Below are positions 34,226-46,410 of a stretch of 64,000 nt of DNA, piece by piece (the first letter of the stretch is position 1; each line of letters opens with the position of its first letter). Both the position numbers and the translations under genes were made by a program. Below the pieces are notes generated by a model. The model was not told the DNA's origin and made no database searches. It saw nothing but the letters and a program-made list of their open reading frames with translations. The DNA is from Stenocarpella maydis (Eukaryota; Ascomycota; Sordariomycetes; Diaporthales; Diaporthaceae), in assembly GCA_002270565.1 (NCBI GenBank), contig NQMI01000056.1, positions 192,168-256,167 on the forward strand, in the 5' to 3' direction.

Positions 34226-35463
34226 CTTTTACTTAATAACACTAATAATAAATTATTAATTATACTTTTTAGGATTTTAATTTTATAATATATTAATTAA
34301 GTAATTAGAAACCTTATTTTATAAAGGAAAATAATACTAATTTTCATTAAATTATATTTATATAATTATTATAATAATATAATAAATATTAAGCTTATAA
34401 ATTCTTAAAGTATTTAATTTTTTTAAAAATTAAATATTATAATCTTTTAGCTAGGATTGTTATTAAACTAATTTATATTAATTATTATAATTCTTATTCT
34501 TTAATTATTAATAATATTTATATTCTGATTAGTCTGTAAGAGAACCTTAACCTAGAGAGCCTCAGGGGCCTAGGAAGATGGCCCTTCCTCTGGGTACACA
34601 GAGGTCCCTCCATCTGGGTACGCGTGTGAGTATGTGTGCGTGGGTGATTGGGCCCCCACTGGCTGCTAAGTCATCCAGTAAGGCCCACTCGCCCACACCC
34701 TCTAGGACTTAGACCTTCTTCCTCGAACCCCACCAAGCCTTCCCCCTTACATAGAAGGTAGCGCCGGCTTAACCTTGATTGGCGTATTGAGGACAGCTGC
34801 CTTGTCTCTGTATCCCCTCTCGTGACAACGCGAGATCATCCCTCTCGGAAGCCCTCCGTCTGGGCGAGCGAGTAACGAGGGCGAGCCCCCTCCGCGCCCA
34901 TTTAAGCCGTAGTAATTAAATATTGGACGAACAGCTCCCAGGGCCCCGTCAGGGTCTTTCCACCTGGTATAAGATCAATGAACGGTCACATGGTCTTACT
35001 TGAGAGTAATATTTTCATTCACTGGGCCACATCTTCAACTTGTACGTGTTGTCCAGTGATGCTCTATCGGCTGCCTACCTAGGTGCTTCCAATAGAATAC
35101 AGGCCCTGATTCCGTGTCAAGGCTGGCTGTGGCGACATGAATCGAAATCCAGTCCCTGGCTACCCCCACACCAAGCTTTGGGCCTGATTGTGGGCATGCA
35201 AGTGCCTATCTAACGTTCACCATCGGAAGGCTGGTCAACCTCCCAAGGAAATGATGGTGGCAGCTCATAACCACAAAGACCCATCCAGCTGGCCGCTGGG
35301 AAATGAGAGACGAAATCCGCCCGGCACAACCATCTGGAAAGCATGCCATCGAAAAGCTCAAACAATTGGGTTCGACGGCCCCCCAGAGTCCAAACTGATG
35401 TCACAAGCTGTGCTCCTGAATCTCCGAGATGAGTAAGGCTGTACACTGGCACCGCCCCCCCAA
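34226..35463. other. AT-rich patch, then an ordinary-GC gene-free stretch
   Basis: 34226-34520 is AT-rich without coding structure. 34530-34920 is GC-richer, with repeated words such as CCTCCATCTGGGTAC and CTCTGGGTACACAGAGG; it may be a decayed mobile sequence, but no ends could be defined. No gene is supported up to 35463. Confidence 0.4.
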
Positions 35464-36931
35464 TCACTCCTGAGGGGACTGGGTGAACGACTTTCTCTCG
35501 AGGCCCTTGATCTGACGGGCCCACACCTCCCGACACATGCCAACCCAGCTCTGTCCATACTCCTTCAGCACGTCGTCGACATCCAGGGCGTTGGCTCGGC
35601 ACTCCTTGATGTACTCCTCGTCGGTTCCAAAGGTGGCGGTCTTCCACTCCGCCGTCCACTGCCTGACAGCCTTGTTGGCCGCGTCCGACTGGCTCTGGAC
35701 ATTGGTGGCGATCATGTAGAAGCTTGAGCGGTGCTGGTGCTCGATCTCAGGCTTGAACAGGCGGACGTCGGAGAACTTGGAGAACTTGTAGAACAGAGAG
35801 AGGCAGTTCCAGGTCTCGGCCTTGTGCATCAAGACGACCATCCTGCCACCGGGCTTGAGGCGGGAAAGGGCTATCGCCAGCTGAGACACCTTCAGGCGGT
35901 GGGCCTCGCGGCGCTCCCGGTAGGACGCGATCTGGTGGGTGCGGAGCACGCCGCCCTCGCAGGTCGCCAGGCCGAACCGCGCCGTCGGTCGGATGGCGCG
36001 CTTGAGGAAGCGGTTCGCGTCGGGGTGGTCAGGAGGGATCTCGGCCGGGGGGAGGCCGAGGTCGACCGCCAGCATCGTGACATCGGCCTGGATGAGCTCG
36101 AGCCGCGAGCTCTTGACAAGGCTCTCGACGCCCTTGTCTGTCCGGGGGAGGGTGATGCCAACCACGTGCACGTTGGGGTTGACCCTCAGCGCCTCGTTGA
36201 CGAAGCCACCGGGCGCGAAGCCGAGCGCGAGCATGCTCGGTCGCTTCTCCGCGAGGGTGAAGATGCCGGTGGCCTGCTGCATCTTGCTTGCGACGCGTTT
36301 CATCATGCCGAAGAAGATCTTGGTGGTATCGGCTGTTGGTACACGTCAGCCATCTGCTACGCCCCCTCAGTGATGTTTTGGAATCCCCCCAAGACAACGA
36401 GGACGGGGAGACATGTGGGAGGGCAAGAATGGCACTCACGATTGGCATCATCACCGAGCTTTCGCTGGCGCTCGAAGTACTTGTCGCCCTCTGGGTTGTC
36501 CCAGCCCTGAGATGAAAAAGTCAGCAACTATTGGTATAAGTGGAAACGGGCGATTTCTCCCTCACCTTCTTGCGAATCTCGGTCAGCTCGCGGAACTCGG
36601 CGACGTTGTCGAGAAGGTACTGAATCGCGACGGCGCGCTCGCGGTTGAAGAGGCGATCCTCATCAGCAGGCGGAGGTCCTTTTCCTTGGTCGCGAAGATC
36701 ACCATCCTGCTTCTCGAGGGATGCGGCATCCTTGGGCACGTTGAAATCCAGTTTCTTCATGCCTGGGACCAAAACATCGCGGGGGGTTGCGTCGCTCTTG
36801 TCAGGAGTTTCGCCAGGACCGTAGGTAGATACGGTACCCGACTGAGATGCTCCCTGACGCGCATCAAATCCATATCCCTCAGCAGCCGGCTGAGGCTTCT
36901 CGTTTTCGATTCCAGCAATGTTCTTCGACAT
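35464..36931 (-). CDS. FtsJ-like methyltransferase-domain protein
   Basis: Putative SAM-dependent methyltransferase with an RrmJ/FtsJ-like Rossmann fold. Exons on the minus strand 36931-36566, 36506-36440 and 36332-35464 give 433 residues. Residues 1-110 are polar and probably disordered (QGASQSGTVSTYGPGETPDK). The domain begins at about 150 (FFGMMKRVASKMQQATGIF); motif I is LALGFAPGGFVNEAL at about 181-195, resembling the LDLGAAPGGW of FtsJ but without the usual Asp. Later strands are VHVVGITLP, LELIQADVTM, LSRLKPGGRMVVLMHKAETW and SSFYMIATNVQS. I could not place the full Lys-Asp-Lys-Glu tetrad of FtsJ, so RNA 2'-O-methylation is not certain. An in-frame ATG at 36985 would add 18 residues; MSKNIAGIENEKP is preferred as start. 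Confidence 0.78.
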
Positions 36932-38129
36932 GGTGCAGTGAGAATGAAGGGAGAAAGGGGGTGTGACACGGGCTGTTGTCGCCAAACCAAGTGCTGTCGT
37001 TGTGTGATGCTCCGAAGGTCAGGGATGGGGGTAAATCAGGAAGGGCAGGAGATGGCAGCCTCAAGGCTAGCTGAAAGAGACTACAAAAGTCTGCCCAATT
37101 GTTCCGGAAGCTCACGAAAATCCAGGTGGAAGGGGGGGGTGGGACTCGGCCAGGCGACCAGTGTTCCAAAACGTGATTCTTTCCCAGTCAGAGAAGCTGG
37201 GCAGCTTCCCCTGTGACAGCGGTTTGGTGTATTTCCTCTCACCAGAGACTGAGTCCATTATAAAACCTTCTAGAGGCCCTCGGATGCCCAATGGACCATT
37301 CCTATATGTGGCCGTTGGCTGGATGGACGCCAGCTATTGTCTTTTGTTCTCCCGCACAGTCAGGGGCAGTGGATGATGCTTTAAATACTTTGTACAAAGT
37401 ATAGAATATCCTCAAACACTGGTCTGGTTGACCTCTTGTCCGGATTCTCAATGTCCTTTCAAACTGAGAGATGAAACTATGAGACTTAAAGGAATAACTC
37501 ACACCAGATATGACTCTGGAAAGACCCCTGAGCATTTCTGAAGTATATAATAACACCATTAACTCCAGCTGCTCCAAGAACCCTATCGCTTGCTACAAGC
37601 TTGCCATCAGTATTCCAACAAGTAAGCCCCTCTCTCCTAGAACCCTTCATTGCTGGAGAGTTGCTGAATCCAGGAAGCCATTATATGAGGCCACAAACCA
37701 CGCTCAGGGGCATGGGTGCACCCATTGTCCGAGGAGCTTCAACCGTGAATAATGGTTGTCACCTCCCGCTCTTCTGTGATCTGTAGTCTGGCAGGACTAA
37801 CTCTGGCACAGCTTTACGCTGAGGTGCTTTCGGATGAATACCACTGATGGGACTGGGAACATTGTGACTGGTAAGCTGAACCACATAAGCACTTCTTTGG
37901 CCTGACAGATCGACTGAGCCACGTCTGTCACAGAAATCTGGTATTAATAGGGTTTGGGGAGTTGGTGTTGATGGGAGGCAACCAGAAAGCCCCCAAATCC
38001 TTTCAGAACTCAAGACTCCCAAGTCTTCCTTCACTCCCAATCTACCTACTTGAGCAGGGTAAGCAATTGGGCGCCCGGCAAGAGTAGACACAGTTCAGGC
38101 TGGAAAGCCTGATATCTCAGCAAGGCAAC
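36932..38129. other. Intergenic, no gene seen
   Basis: Upstream flank of the methyltransferase gene and sequence up to the Cys-rich ORF. Short frames only; a CCACCTT/GGGGGGGTGG patch lies near 37125-37142. Confidence 0.45.
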
Positions 38130-38522
38130 ATGTGCACCTGTCTCTGCATCGAATATTGCTGCGAGTGCAACAAGCCAGACTGCCCTCACAGACAACCCTC
38201 ACACCGACATCACCACATCCAAGACAAGCTCTTCCAGATCGACCACAAAGCCTGGCGCTACTGCGCCGCCTTCATCGAGGTGCTAGACTCGGCAAAGCAA
38301 GAGCTCAACAGCGCCATGCCCGAGAGCAACACCACCATCACACCTAAGAAGGATGGCATCATCCGGCCCCCAAAGTGTTTCAAGGACAGCACTGATCCTC
38401 GGCACGATTGCCGACTCCCGCTCTGCAAAGACATCCAGTACAGCACCAGGCGGGTTGCGATGGACTGCGATTATTGCAGGGACTATTGGATCGGACGAGG
38501 CACCATAGACAATGCCCTCTGA
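38130..38522 (+). CDS. Small Cys-rich hypothetical protein, 130 residues
   Basis: Open frame without introns starting MCTCLCIEYCCECNKPDCPH. Seven cysteines lie within the first 18 residues and a CDYC pair follows near the C-terminus, suggesting metal binding. There is no hydrophobic leader, so it is not an obvious secreted effector. The middle part (DHKAWRYCAAFIEVLDSAKQ) is helical. I recognise no family. It lies at the left margin of the large AT-rich transposon island and is of ordinary GC content. Composition and length suggest a real gene, but no homologue could be checked. Confidence 0.5.
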   Translation: MCTCLCIEYCCECNKPDCPHRQPSHRHHHIQDKLFQIDHKAWRYCAAFIEVLDSAKQELNSAMPESNTTITPKKDGIIRPPKCFKDSTDPRHDCRLPLCKDIQYSTRRVAMDCDYCRDYWIGRGTIDNAL

Positions 38523-38879
38523 TACGATGATTGAGGCTTCACTGTCACCAGGGAAAATTGGGTGCGGGTAAAGAGTTGCTGTGGACACTGGGGTTGGGGG
38601 GGGGGCAGATGATAAGACTCCGATAGAGAGTGTCTGCCTAGCTAGGGAGCAGCAGACCAATTGACGGTAGTGCGTTTTGCAATTGCCATGGCCAGTATAG
38701 CCTGAAGTATCAAAGTGAGAATCAAGACATACAATAAAGATCCAAGAGGTGACAGAAAAATATTGTTGAGCGCTCTAGACCCTGGTATGCTGTCTGTGGA
38801 AAACGAAACGCTACCCCCCCTGTCGTTTTGTCAGCTGATCCCCCGCCATACCGATTTCGCTACCAAAATGCAGAGTACT

Positions 38880-40060
38880 CACCAATACGCCCTATATTAA
38901 CAACCTTAACGCTCCTACACCCTTAATTCGGTAATTTTAAGGTTCTAATAATATAATTAACATATATATAAATGCAAATGCTAGAGTTTTACCTCTACCT
39001 AGATCCCTTACTACTAAATAAGTGGCTATAGGCTGAATTTCAATACTACAGAACGATAATTCAGCAGTACTAGAAGAGGGTTCTAATAACAAATATAGTA
39101 GCCCTAAGTATACTCTTACTCTCATTATTAAATGCCCTCAAGCTAGAACAATAGGCTCTTAAGGTATATAATGTTTTCTAATATAGCAAGCCAGCTAAGC
39201 ATTCTTAACGCCTAGCTACTACTATATAGAAGCTTAAGGATCTTCTCCTTAAGAAGCTAAATATATACTTTAATAAGATATAGTATTTTCTCGCTAAGGC
39301 TTGCTAAATTAACATTATAATATTAACTATCATAAAGGCCCTTAAGGCGTATAATTAGATAAATAAGCGGGTATATATACTAGCCCGCTAGCATAATAAG
39401 GACCTCTAGAATTACTATCTATTTAAGATCTTAAAGCTATACTATATTGCTAAGATATTTATCTTCTATAATAAATTAGGTCTTAATAAGCATAATAGCA
39501 CAAGAAGAACGAGCTAGGCACCAGCTATATATATACTATAGGTTAAGAGTTTACTTAAGTGAGGCGCTTACTTCTATCTGCTTCTAGCAATTATAATTAA
39601 TAGTCTTCTTAATATCACGCTATATAAGGGGTATATAATAAAGGAATTCTTCTTAATATAGCTAAAAGAAAAGATTCTCTACTAGATGAACCCATACTCA
39701 GGCCTATAGTTAATCCTTATGATGGATAACGCCTCATGGTATCACGATAAGGCCATCTATAAGGTAGCAGAGGCGAGAGGTATTTGGCTGGTATATTTGC
39801 CGCTATATTCTCCTGATTTCAACCCAATTAAGGCATATTTTAGTAATTTAAAAAGATATATTTAGCATTAGTACTAGTATAAGGTATTAGATTATAATAC
39901 TAATGAGAAGTTTGCTGATTTTCTATACTTATACACTAAGGAGGTTAGGAAGCATACTAAGGCCATTAAGGGTTACTTTCGCTATGCATGGGTACTAGAG
40001 AGGAGATCTAAAGCTTTTGGTGATTGTGGGAGGAGGTAAGGGAGCTATATGGTTAGAATT
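38880..40060 (+). mobile_element. RIP-degraded Tc1/mariner (DDE) transposase relic
   Basis: The plus strand has no long open frame, yet frames can be pieced together into a Tc1/mariner-type transposase. The clearest part is near 39710-39865: LMMDNASWYHDKAIYKVAEA followed by WLVYLPLYSPDFNPIKAYF, matching the second catalytic Asp (DNA) and the YSPDxNPIE block of the DDE/D domain, with the final Glu changed to Lys (GAG to AAG), a change RIP can cause. Upstream pieces such as STRRTS around 39495 fit the central domain. Composition is extremely AT-rich with many TA steps. Terminal repeats were not located; boundaries are approximate. Confidence 0.7.
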
Positions 40061-42063
40061 AGGGCAGGAACGCTATTATGGCGAGAAGAAGAAGTTTTGG
40101 AAGAGGGAGGTTTGTGGCAATATGATTGCAAGTATGCAAATTAGCTAAAAAGAGCTGTTTGCAAGACCATTAGAGGGCCCCATTAGGGGTACCTTATATA
40201 AAATATACCAAATATACTTAATTTGCCCTCTTTAAACCTCTAAAACTACTTGAAATACTATACTTGATAACTTTAATATCTTTCTTCTAACCACCTTCTT
40301 CTTTCTAGCTAAACTACTTATTATTAATGTTGCTATTAGACTCTAAACTATTAGAGAAGTCTTTGAAGTTATTAGCAATTTGCTAGGGGCTGTAATTATT
40401 ATTATATTCCGCTGGCACTAGTGCTAATAGCTCCTCCTCCTTATTGCTCTCAAGAAGCCCAGAGAAGTCCTTCCTTTCCCTTAGGTATAGCTTTATAAGC
40501 CTTCTAACTCATTTGATTCTTTCTAAACCCTTCTTATTAAACTAAGCATCATTTTCTAAGTGGAGGGCTTACAGATTAATGCTATTATAGCCTATTATAT
40601 TTTTTTAATTTAATTAGCTATAATCTCTTAGCTAATATATAAAAGTGCTCCTTTAGAGCTATAAATAGAAAGTCTTTCTTTAGAGCCTTCTGATTTCTAA
40701 GCACCTGTAGTAGTGATAATAATATTACAGCTAGCTATCAATGGTATATAGGGCTGCTTACGCTGTTTATAAATAGTGCTAACAAGGCTGGTAGCTTTAA
40801 GATACCTTATAAAAGGTATTCTGATAATAATGCTTGCGGTAGTAGCGCTATTGCTATCTAGCTATATGAGAAGCTAGGGGTGTAAAGGTTAATAGATGGG
40901 TTGATTACTATATTAATATTGCTTCCCTCTAGCTTATTTTGCTTCCTTTGCTTCTTTTGTTTATATATAAGACTGATATCATTATTATTAGGTTTAATGT
41001 TATTGTGATTAGCTACAGCAGCCTCTCTCTACTTGAGAAGAAGCTGCTCTAGTGGCCCCTTGATAGTAGCCTCGTTATTGATGATGGCTTGTGCCTATAT
41101 CGCTAAATCATTGTTAGTAAGGTTAATGTGCTAACCATTCCTTATAATATAGCACCATTACTGAAGGGAATCACCCTTATTTTAATAGTGATGATTAGCC
41201 TTATAATGGGTATCTTTAGTATATAACTATATTACTATTAGCTGCTTATAGTATTCCTAGAGAGGGTTCCTTCCCCTCTTTATTATTGCGAGCATATGTT
41301 TAGTTATTAACCTGTTTTAAGCCGGCTGGGGTAATAGTAACCCTATAGGTGAAATAATATTCTGCAGGCGCTGTATGGCTGGCTGGCTGTCTGCTGGCCT
41401 AGCTACTGGCCTTGTAGATGGCGGTAGTAGCCTAAAGATTGTAATATTTCCTTATCTTAATATTACTATACCATAGGGGGTTATCTATATAGCTGGGAGG
41501 GTAACTTTATAGGTATATATAAAGGTGAAATAGTAGGGCCCTTTGTTTGAAGAAAGCATATCCACTATCTCAGTATAGGGGAGTGCTCCTTCTGGGTAGT
41601 ATGTAGTCTTCTTTACTATACCTAACCAGATTAGTATTAATTTTAAGGTCTGTTAATAGCTAGCCTTAAGAAACATCCATACTATCTTAATTATAGTATT
41701 ACTTATATCCTTAAGCTTAGCCTCTACCCGCTCCCTTATATTAGAGAGAAGATTGCTTAGTAGTAGGGGGATATTAAGATCCTTATACCTATTATTACTA
41801 AAGTTAAAGCTATATTGTTTAGGGGGAGGCATAAGAGAAACCTTTATATTAATTAACTTGATAACTGACATTAGGTGAGCCCTTCTAAGTGACTTCCTTG
41901 GTATGGGATAGCTTCCTAGCTCCTTAATATTAGTACTCTTAGAATTGCTAGCTAACTATACTAGTTTAGAGGTATTAGCTATCTTAGAGGCAAAAGGGTT
42001 ACCCTTGGCTTTATCTGGGCTAGCTGGTGGGTTGTTTACTTTAGGGATAGCATTGCTAGCAAC
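40061..42063 (-). mobile_element. Unidentified degraded element
   Basis: AT-rich sequence with broken frames. The minus strand keeps one open segment at 41653-41871 (SVIKLINIKVSLMPPPKQYS, then NIRERVEAKLKDISNTIIKI), continuing as LPYTEIVDMLSSNKGPYYFT across stops. This is more protein-like than random AT-rich DNA, and probably part of an unrecognised transposon protein. A plus-strand frame at 41945-42148 runs into the adjacent LTR and is not credible as a gene. Confidence 0.4.
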
Positions 42064-42517
42064 TGTAATAATCAGAGGATTTTCCGAGTCTGTTAACCCT
42101 GAAAGATCAAGGGTTTATATTCGAAATATGTTGTTAGGCGGTTATTAAGCAATATTGTTAACTAACAATAATCACTAGCTATAAGGCTATCTAATACTGG
42201 GATTGAATACTTAGATTAACAACTAAAGAGTCTATTCTATGAAAGCTATCTATTATAGTAGTAACCATATCCTTATATGTTCTCAACTCTTCAGTTGCTT
42301 ATTACTACTTATTAATCTTGGATAAGCACTTATAGCTGTTGCTTGTTGCTACTCATTGATCTTGGATAAGCACTTGCAGCCGTTGCTTGTTGCTGCTTAT
42401 TGATCTTGGATGAGCACTTGCAGCTTGTAGGTCCACAGCCCTAACCCTGGGTCTTGGTAGGCAGTGCTAACTTAGCAGTTGGGGTCCTGCGGGGTTGTGT
42501 TGTGTTAGCTCATAATA
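42064..42517 (-). repeat. Gypsy LTR, left (3') copy
   Basis: On the minus strand it starts TATTATGAGCTAACAC and ends CCTCTGATTATTACA. It shares the AACATATT, CTATAAGGCTATCTAATA and AAAGCTATCTA blocks with the LTR at 49938-50395. It contains three diverged copies of a roughly 50-bp unit (TTGCTTGTTGCTACTCATTG...) and lacks a segment of about 65 bp found in the other LTRs near the start. Confidence 0.8.
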
Positions 42518-42899
42518 CTATCTCCCTCCTTACTTCTTTTGTTCTTAAAAGTATTCCATAAGTTATTCCGTTCGTCCATGTTGTTGTTTATACCTTCCTA
42601 ATTCGTTATATTATCTAGAGTCTGAGGTTTATGGATTAAGAAAAGTTCTACTACTGGTTTGTTTAAGAAGCGCTAGGCCTGTCTTAATCATTATGCTTTC
42701 ATTAAGTGGTGCGGTTATAAGGTTTCTCTATATTCCCATTATTTATTAAAAGACCTTATCTGTAAGATAATTGATTCTATAGAGAGCTATTCTTAGTACA
42801 CCAAGCGTAGTTGTTTATATAATGCGATATATATACTGGTATCTTCCTATAGGTATTCCTGATTCCTTTTATAAGGCATCTGCCTTACTTTACTTACTT

Positions 42900-43615
42900 T
42901 TCTATAGTATCTTGTATTACTAATGAGCTGGCTAAGCTGGATGGTTGTGAGATTGAAGAGGAGGAGCGTCTGGCTGAAATTTAGGCTCGCCTAAATGAGT
43001 CCCAAGCTTATTTGGCTTATTTAAAGAAGTAAAAACGTTTTCTTTAGGAGAAAGGGGTGAAGCTAGTGAATGAGGGGTTGGCTAAGGAGGAGCGGGCTTG
43101 TACTGCTAAAGTAGTGCAGGAGGTTGTAGCCAGAGTTAGAAATATACAACGATATACAAATATACAAATTACAATATACAATTATACAAATCTACAAATA
43201 TACAAATATACAAATATACAAATAATAAATAATAATAAATAAATTATTAAATATACAAAACAATATAAAAGTTTACATCTAAATATATATAATATACAAA
43301 TATCTAAATATCTATATATAATATATAAATATTATAATATATAAATATACATATACAAATATACAAATATACAAATATACAAATATAAAATATACAAATA
43401 TACACGACCTTCAATATACAATATACAAATATACATTGTATATTTTTTTGTCAATACTCTGGTTGTAGCTACTGAGTGGTCTTTCCCTAATCCTTATTTG
43501 AATTAGAATTCCGTAAGTGTTAGAAATGCGGTAGTGGATTGGTCTGGATTTTTGGTTGGAGGTAAAGGAAATACGCCTATAGGTAGCTTATCTAGTTCCT
43601 AATTTTCATTTTTCA
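42900..43615 (+). pseudogene. Antisense coiled-coil ORF within the Gypsy element, split by a microsatellite
   Basis: Located between the integrase end and the 3' LTR but coded on the opposite strand to gag-pol. Readable parts are CEIEEEERLAEI, LVNEGLAKEERACTAKVVQE before the microsatellite, and WSFPNPYLN, then AVVDWSGFLVGGKGNTPIGS after it. A second copy at 51675-52080 has the same order and similar ends. The Glu/Lys/Arg-rich, heptad-like part suggests a coiled coil. It could be a captured fragment of another transposon's C-terminus rather than a Gypsy gene. Confidence 0.5.
43141..43448. repeat. ATACAAAT-type microsatellite
   Basis: About 300 bp of near-perfect and degenerate ATACAAAT units interspersed with AT-rich filler. 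It falls inside the antisense ORF of the Gypsy element and is absent from the second copy of that ORF. Confidence 0.85.
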
Positions 43616-46410
43616 GTATCTCTAGCCTAATAGTATATTCTTTAAATGGTAGTTAATTTAACTATTTAGCTGGGTAATATTTGCCTTTGCCTAAGTTCTT
43701 AGTTTTAAAACTTTCTATAAGTTTCTTATTATTCCTAAGGTTTTATTTTAGTTACTATATATTTTTGCTTAAGTTATATTTTTTTATTTAATAAGGTATT
43801 TTATTATTCCTGAGTATTATCTTAAGTTTATAATTCTTTCTACTTTATATTCTGTATTATATTTATTAGGTGTTTTAATTTGTATTTTAAGTTTTATATT
43901 CTTAGGTGCTAGTTCTGAAAGTAAGATATAAAAAACTAGGTATTATTTTATCCCTTTAGATAATAAAAGTTTATAGTTAGTATTTAAAAGTTTTCTTAAA
44001 ATTTTAAAGAGGCTGATTTTCTTATAGTTAAGTTTATTACTAGGTTGCTTAATTTTGAATGTTTCATTAAAGAAGATAGACCTTATCTCCTTTCTTAAGA
44101 ATTAGTCCCTTAATTCTTTTTTAGTTTATATGTTTTATTATTTATTCTTATATAAAAGAAAGTTCTGCTTAGATATCCTTTTGGATTTATCTAATTTATA
44201 TTGCTTTCTATTCTGCTAATTCCACTAGAGTTTTATCTAGCAGTAATTCATAATATGCCTGAGGTTTATATCTATAGAGTGTAAAGAAAGGTAACTGTTT
44301 AGCTATGCTAGTAGTTATACTATTATAAGCAAATTATGCTAGTAGTAGCAGTTTAACCCAATTATCCTATAATTAGTTAATATAGTATTAGAGGTATTAT
44401 TCTATAATCTGGTTGATTTATTTTATTTATCTATCTGCTTGCGGGTGTGCTATTATTAAGAGCTTGTATTTTACTCTAAGTTGCGTTATTAGTAACTTCT
44501 AGAAGTTTGATGTAAAGAGCTTATTTCTATCTGAGATGATTTTATATAGTATCTTATGGTTGCTTATAATAATTTATAAGAATGTATATACAAGTTCTTC
44601 TATAGTATTAGCTTCCTTATATAGTATAAAGTACGCGTACTTGCTCAGTCTACAAACTACTACTAAAATACTATTATACAGTACTCTAGTTAAGGATTCT
44701 TATAAGAGAGGTAGCTTGATGATGAAGTTCAGGCTAATGGATAACTATATAGCTATAGGTACTAGTAGGGGTTTTAATAATTCATATGGTTTGTATCTGG
44801 AGGCCTTGTTTTTATTGCATGAGTTGCACTTACTAATGATATCTTGAACCTTCTTCTTAAGGTTGGGGATCTAGTAATTTTACTAAATCCTCTTAATTGT
44901 TGCTATAATACCTTAATGACTGTATACTAGTGCTTTATATATTTCTATAATTAACTTATCTTATTCTTTTAGATTAATAGGAGTTTTTTTGGTTTCGAAG
45001 TTAACTCTAATTATAGCGTTAAGTTCTCAGTTAAGAATAAGGCTTCTATCTTCTTAGGTTTTAAATACTATCCATTCCATAAGTAAATCCTTATCTTAAT
45101 AGTTAGGTCTCCTATTAAGCATATCTGCTCTTACATTTTTAATTCTATCTATATAAATAACCTTAATATTAAATTATAGTAAGAACTCTATATATCTGAC
45201 TTATTACTTATTAAGAGTCTTAATTATTATAAAGGTTATAAGGTTCTTATAATCTATATAGAGTTTAATCTGCTTTTTAGCTCTTATAAGGTAGTACTAT
45301 TATTCCTAGAATATATATATTATTGCTATAAACTCTTTATCTAGTATAATATAGCAAGTTTCCAATCTATTAAACTTTTTATTAAAGTTTATAATAATGT
45401 ATATCCTTCCTTAGTTATCTTTCTAAGTAAGTTCTCTACTTATAGCATTATTTAAGGCATCTATATAGACTTTGAATTCCTTTTCTGGGTTTACTTCTTT
45501 AAATATAGGGTCTTCTATAACTTTATTTTTAAGTATTTAAAAAGCTTATTATTTAATATCTATCTATCTAAAGGTATAATCCTTCTTAGTAAGGTCTATT
45601 AGTAGTTTTGCAATATTATTATATCATGTAATAAATTATTAATAAAAATTAGCATATCCGAGGAATGCTCTAATATCCTTAATGTTTATAGGAGTTAGCC
45701 ATTCCTTAATTACTTTAACCTTTTCTTCTTGCATGTTAATTTTTCCTAGTTTAATTATATATTTAAGATAGTTAACTTTTTATATATGCTAGTTATATTT
45801 TCCTAGTTCTATTAAGAGGTTAGCATCTTACAGTTTTTAAAGAACTTATTTAATATATCCCTTATACTTATTAGGTGTTTCTAAGAAGATATGGATATTA
45901 TTTAGATAAGTAATAATAAAGATATTAAGGTATTTACATGGGATATATTTAATTATTTCCTGAAATAAGGCTAGTATATTAGTTAATTTAAAAGGTATAA
46001 CCATTATCTCATAATATCTATAGTATATCCTAAAGCCTGTCTTTTATTCTTTTTTTTTTCATTCTGATAAGGTTATATATATATCTTAAATTAAGTACTG
46101 TAAACTATTTTGCTCCCCTAAGTTAATCTTATAGCTCTTTAATAAGTAGGAGAGGGTATTAGTTCTTAACTATAATATTATTTAATTATTAGTAGTTAAT
46201 ATAAAATTATAGCTTGCTATTCTGCTTTAGTATAAAGAGGATCAGGTATCCTGCTAGTAATTATAATGATTTAATAAATCCTTTCTTAAAGTTTTTATTA
46301 AGATATTCTTTAAGTGCTTTAAGTTATTCTTTATTAAGTTTATAAATGGGTCTAAATTAAGGCATTATTCCAGGTTTTAATAGTATTTTATAGTTCTATT
46401 ATATATATTA

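Noticed and set aside
34530..34920. Possible LTR or MITE next to the tRNA
   Set aside because: Repeated words are present but no terminal repeats or target duplications could be defined.
35731..36510. Plus-strand frame of 259 codons
   Set aside because: Antisense shadow of the FtsJ-like gene and crosses its introns.
36413..37216. Plus-strand frame of 267 codons
   Set aside because: Antisense to exon 1 of the FtsJ-like gene and its promoter; composition is not protein-like.
43141..43448. CRISPR-like repeat array
   Set aside because: Units are contiguous 8-mers without unique spacers, in a eukaryotic genome; it is a microsatellite.
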